Assembly: GCA_003663525.1 (NCBI GenBank)
Contig: QMUF01000070.1
Span: forward strand, 1-7,639
Direction of reading: 5' to 3'
Length of the DNA stretch: 7,639 nt
DNA from: Thermococci archaeon
GTDB lineage: Archaea; Methanobacteriota_B; Thermococci; Thermococcales; Thermococcaceae
Made by a program: the position numbers and the translations under genes. A model generated the notes under the pieces. That model was not told the DNA's origin. It worked only from the letters and a program-made list of their open reading frames with translations, and made no database searches. Below are positions 6,686 to 7,639 of this stretch, in pieces (the stretch's first letter is position 1; the number at the start of each line of letters is the position of its first letter).

Positions 6686-7639
6686 GTGAGGAATATTATA
6701 AGCCGACTATATTATGCAGCTCGAATATATTTTTCCAGTTACGGCATTGCTTGGTTTGATTTAGAGACTTTTCTCAAGCTCCTCAATTTCATTGAAAGAA
6801 AGAGGACAGTTAATGCTATTGAACTAAGTCATTTCCTGCAGAAAGAAAGTTTTAGTTCCTTCGCTAAAACTGGAAAAGAAGGTTACTATTTTATAAGACT
6901 TTTGTGGCATCTAGGGTTACTGGTAAAGGAAGTTGGAAGAAACTATCACTTAAGCACTTATGGAAAACACATCTTGGAAGAACTACACAAAAACCCAGAA
7001 GAAAGATTAGAAATTACTAGAAATATTTTCCGAAGATGGAGTCCCTTAATCACATTCTTAACTTATTTGAAGCTTCATGGTCCAAAGAAACAAAAAGAAA
7101 TTGCTTTGGAACTGGGAAATGAAATGAAGTACTGGACTTCAATGCTTTACCAATTGGGAATAACCAAAAAAGGGAACATTGCAAAACCCTATAACAATTT
7201 TGTTATAAGCTCTCTCTTTGTTCCTCTGGCCTTAGAATTGGACTTAGGAATCAAAAAGCGTGGCAAAATTAAATTAACACGAGAAGGAGACCAGTTTGTA
7301 AGGGATTATGGGGAGATTCCTCAGATCATTCGCACAATGCCTGGGGATTATACTATATATGCGGGTGTAGCTGATGTTCTTTATGATGCCGAAAAACCTG
7401 TAATTGTCTCTCCTTGGGTAAATGGCACGCTTAAAAATATGGTTGAGGTTATTGGGGAGGTTAATCAAAATTTAAATAAGCTGACTATTGTAGTGAGAGA
7501 TACTTTAAAAAACAGAAAATTCATCAAAGAGTTAGAGAATAACTCTTTTGATCTTGAAGTTCGCTCATATCGCAATTTGCATTCTAAAATGACAGTAAAC
7601 TGTGATGGTCCGGCAATAGAGTCTTCCGCGAATTTACTC
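6686..7639 (+). CDS. Helix-turn-helix plus phospholipase-D-like (HKD) protein, 3'-truncated by window edge
   Basis: An open frame of 318 codons reaches the last base, so the protein is incomplete at its C-terminus. Residues about 25-100 look like a winged helix (LLWHLGLLVKEVG, then a wing and LSTYGKHILEEL). Residues about 113-207 look like a second one, with YLKLHGPKKQKEIALELG and a wing ending in LTREGDQFVRDY. Residues about 209-318 fit a phospholipase-D fold, with VIVSPWVNGTL and an HKD motif of His299, Lys301, Asp307 and SSANL (313-317). Such proteins cut phosphodiester bonds in lipids or nucleic acid, and nearby DNA-binding segments favour nucleic acid; this is inference. The Asp is one place later than in the standard HxK-x4-D spacing. 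GTG 6686 is the best start, probably leaderless; the frame stays open back into tRNA-Val but has no ATG. Eight of 19 arginines use CGN codons, unlike neighbouring genes. No specific family recognised. Confidence 0.72.
   Translation, partial: MRNIISRLYYAARIYFSSYGIAWFDLETFLKLLNFIERKRTVNAIELSHFLQKESFSSFAKTGKEGYYFIRLLWHLGLLVKEVGRNYHLSTYGKHILEELHKNPEERLEITRNIFRRWSPLITFLTYLKLHGPKKQKEIALELGNEMKYWTSMLYQLGITKKGNIAKPYNNFVISSLFVPLALELDLGIKKRGKIKLTREGDQFVRDYGEIPQIIRTMPGDYTIYAGVADVLYDAEKPVIVSPWVNGTLKNMVEVIGEVNQNLNKLTIVVRDTLKNRKFIKELENNSFDLEVRSYRNLHSKMTVNCDGPAIESSANLL

Noticed and set aside
6714..6764. ATG 6714 opening a 16-codon frame inside the HKD gene
   Set aside because: It is in a different frame from the long open frame, stops at TAG, and has no ribosome binding site; a frameshifted N-terminus is not supported because the long frame is open upstream.
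1..7639. CRISPR array, insertion sequence ends or replication origin repeats
   Set aside because: No regularly spaced direct repeats, terminal inverted repeats with a transposase, or clustered origin-recognition boxes are visible on either strand.

Overview
The window looks like a piece of a Thermococcales chromosome (hyperthermophilic Euryarchaeota, most likely Thermococcus or a close relative). This rests on an ATP-dependent DNA ligase of Pyrococcus/Thermococcus type with a PCNA-binding QKSFF box, an archaeal pantoate kinase, tRNA genes with encoded CCA preceded by a TATA-type promoter, near-perfect GGAGGTGG ribosome binding sites, and strong preference for AGA/AGG arginine codons in most genes. 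The assignment is from recognition of protein families, not from a search.

Layout. Positions 3-1418 (+) hold the 3' part of an NhaC-family Na+/H+ antiporter whose beginning lies left of the window. It is followed by a T-rich gap and a saccharopine/lysine-dehydrogenase-like oxidoreductase (1483-2547, +). That gene meets a convergent DDAH/amidinotransferase-fold hydrolase (2532-3323, -) and overlaps it by 16 bp. A compact divergent promoter region (3324-3431) then leads rightward to pantoate kinase (3432-4346), a 77-residue three-helix membrane protein joined to it by an ATGA overlap (4343-4576), and the replicative/repair DNA ligase (4620-6302). A hairpin plus T-run follows the ligase. A TATA promoter then drives tandem tRNA-Ala(GGC) and tRNA-Val(GAC) genes (6442-6610). 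To the right is a protein with apparent winged-helix segments and a phospholipase-D HKD motif, which starts near 6686 and runs off the right edge.

How the genes relate. Pantoate kinase belongs to CoA biosynthesis and the ligase to DNA replication and repair; their closeness is probably compact genome packing, although the small membrane protein is translationally coupled to pantoate kinase. The dehydrogenase and the DDAH-like hydrolase both belong to families acting on basic amino acids, so a shared role in arginine/ornithine/lysine metabolism is a reasonable hypothesis, although they are transcribed toward each other.

The most unusual part is the right end. The HKD protein sits directly behind two tRNA genes and has an arginine codon mix (8 of 19 CGN by my count) unlike the ligase (3 of about 36). 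Together these suggest the edge of an acquired region. No CRISPR array, insertion sequence or complete new system is visible inside the window; if one exists it continues to the right of position 7639. Apart from the genes listed, no gap exceeds about 140 bases.
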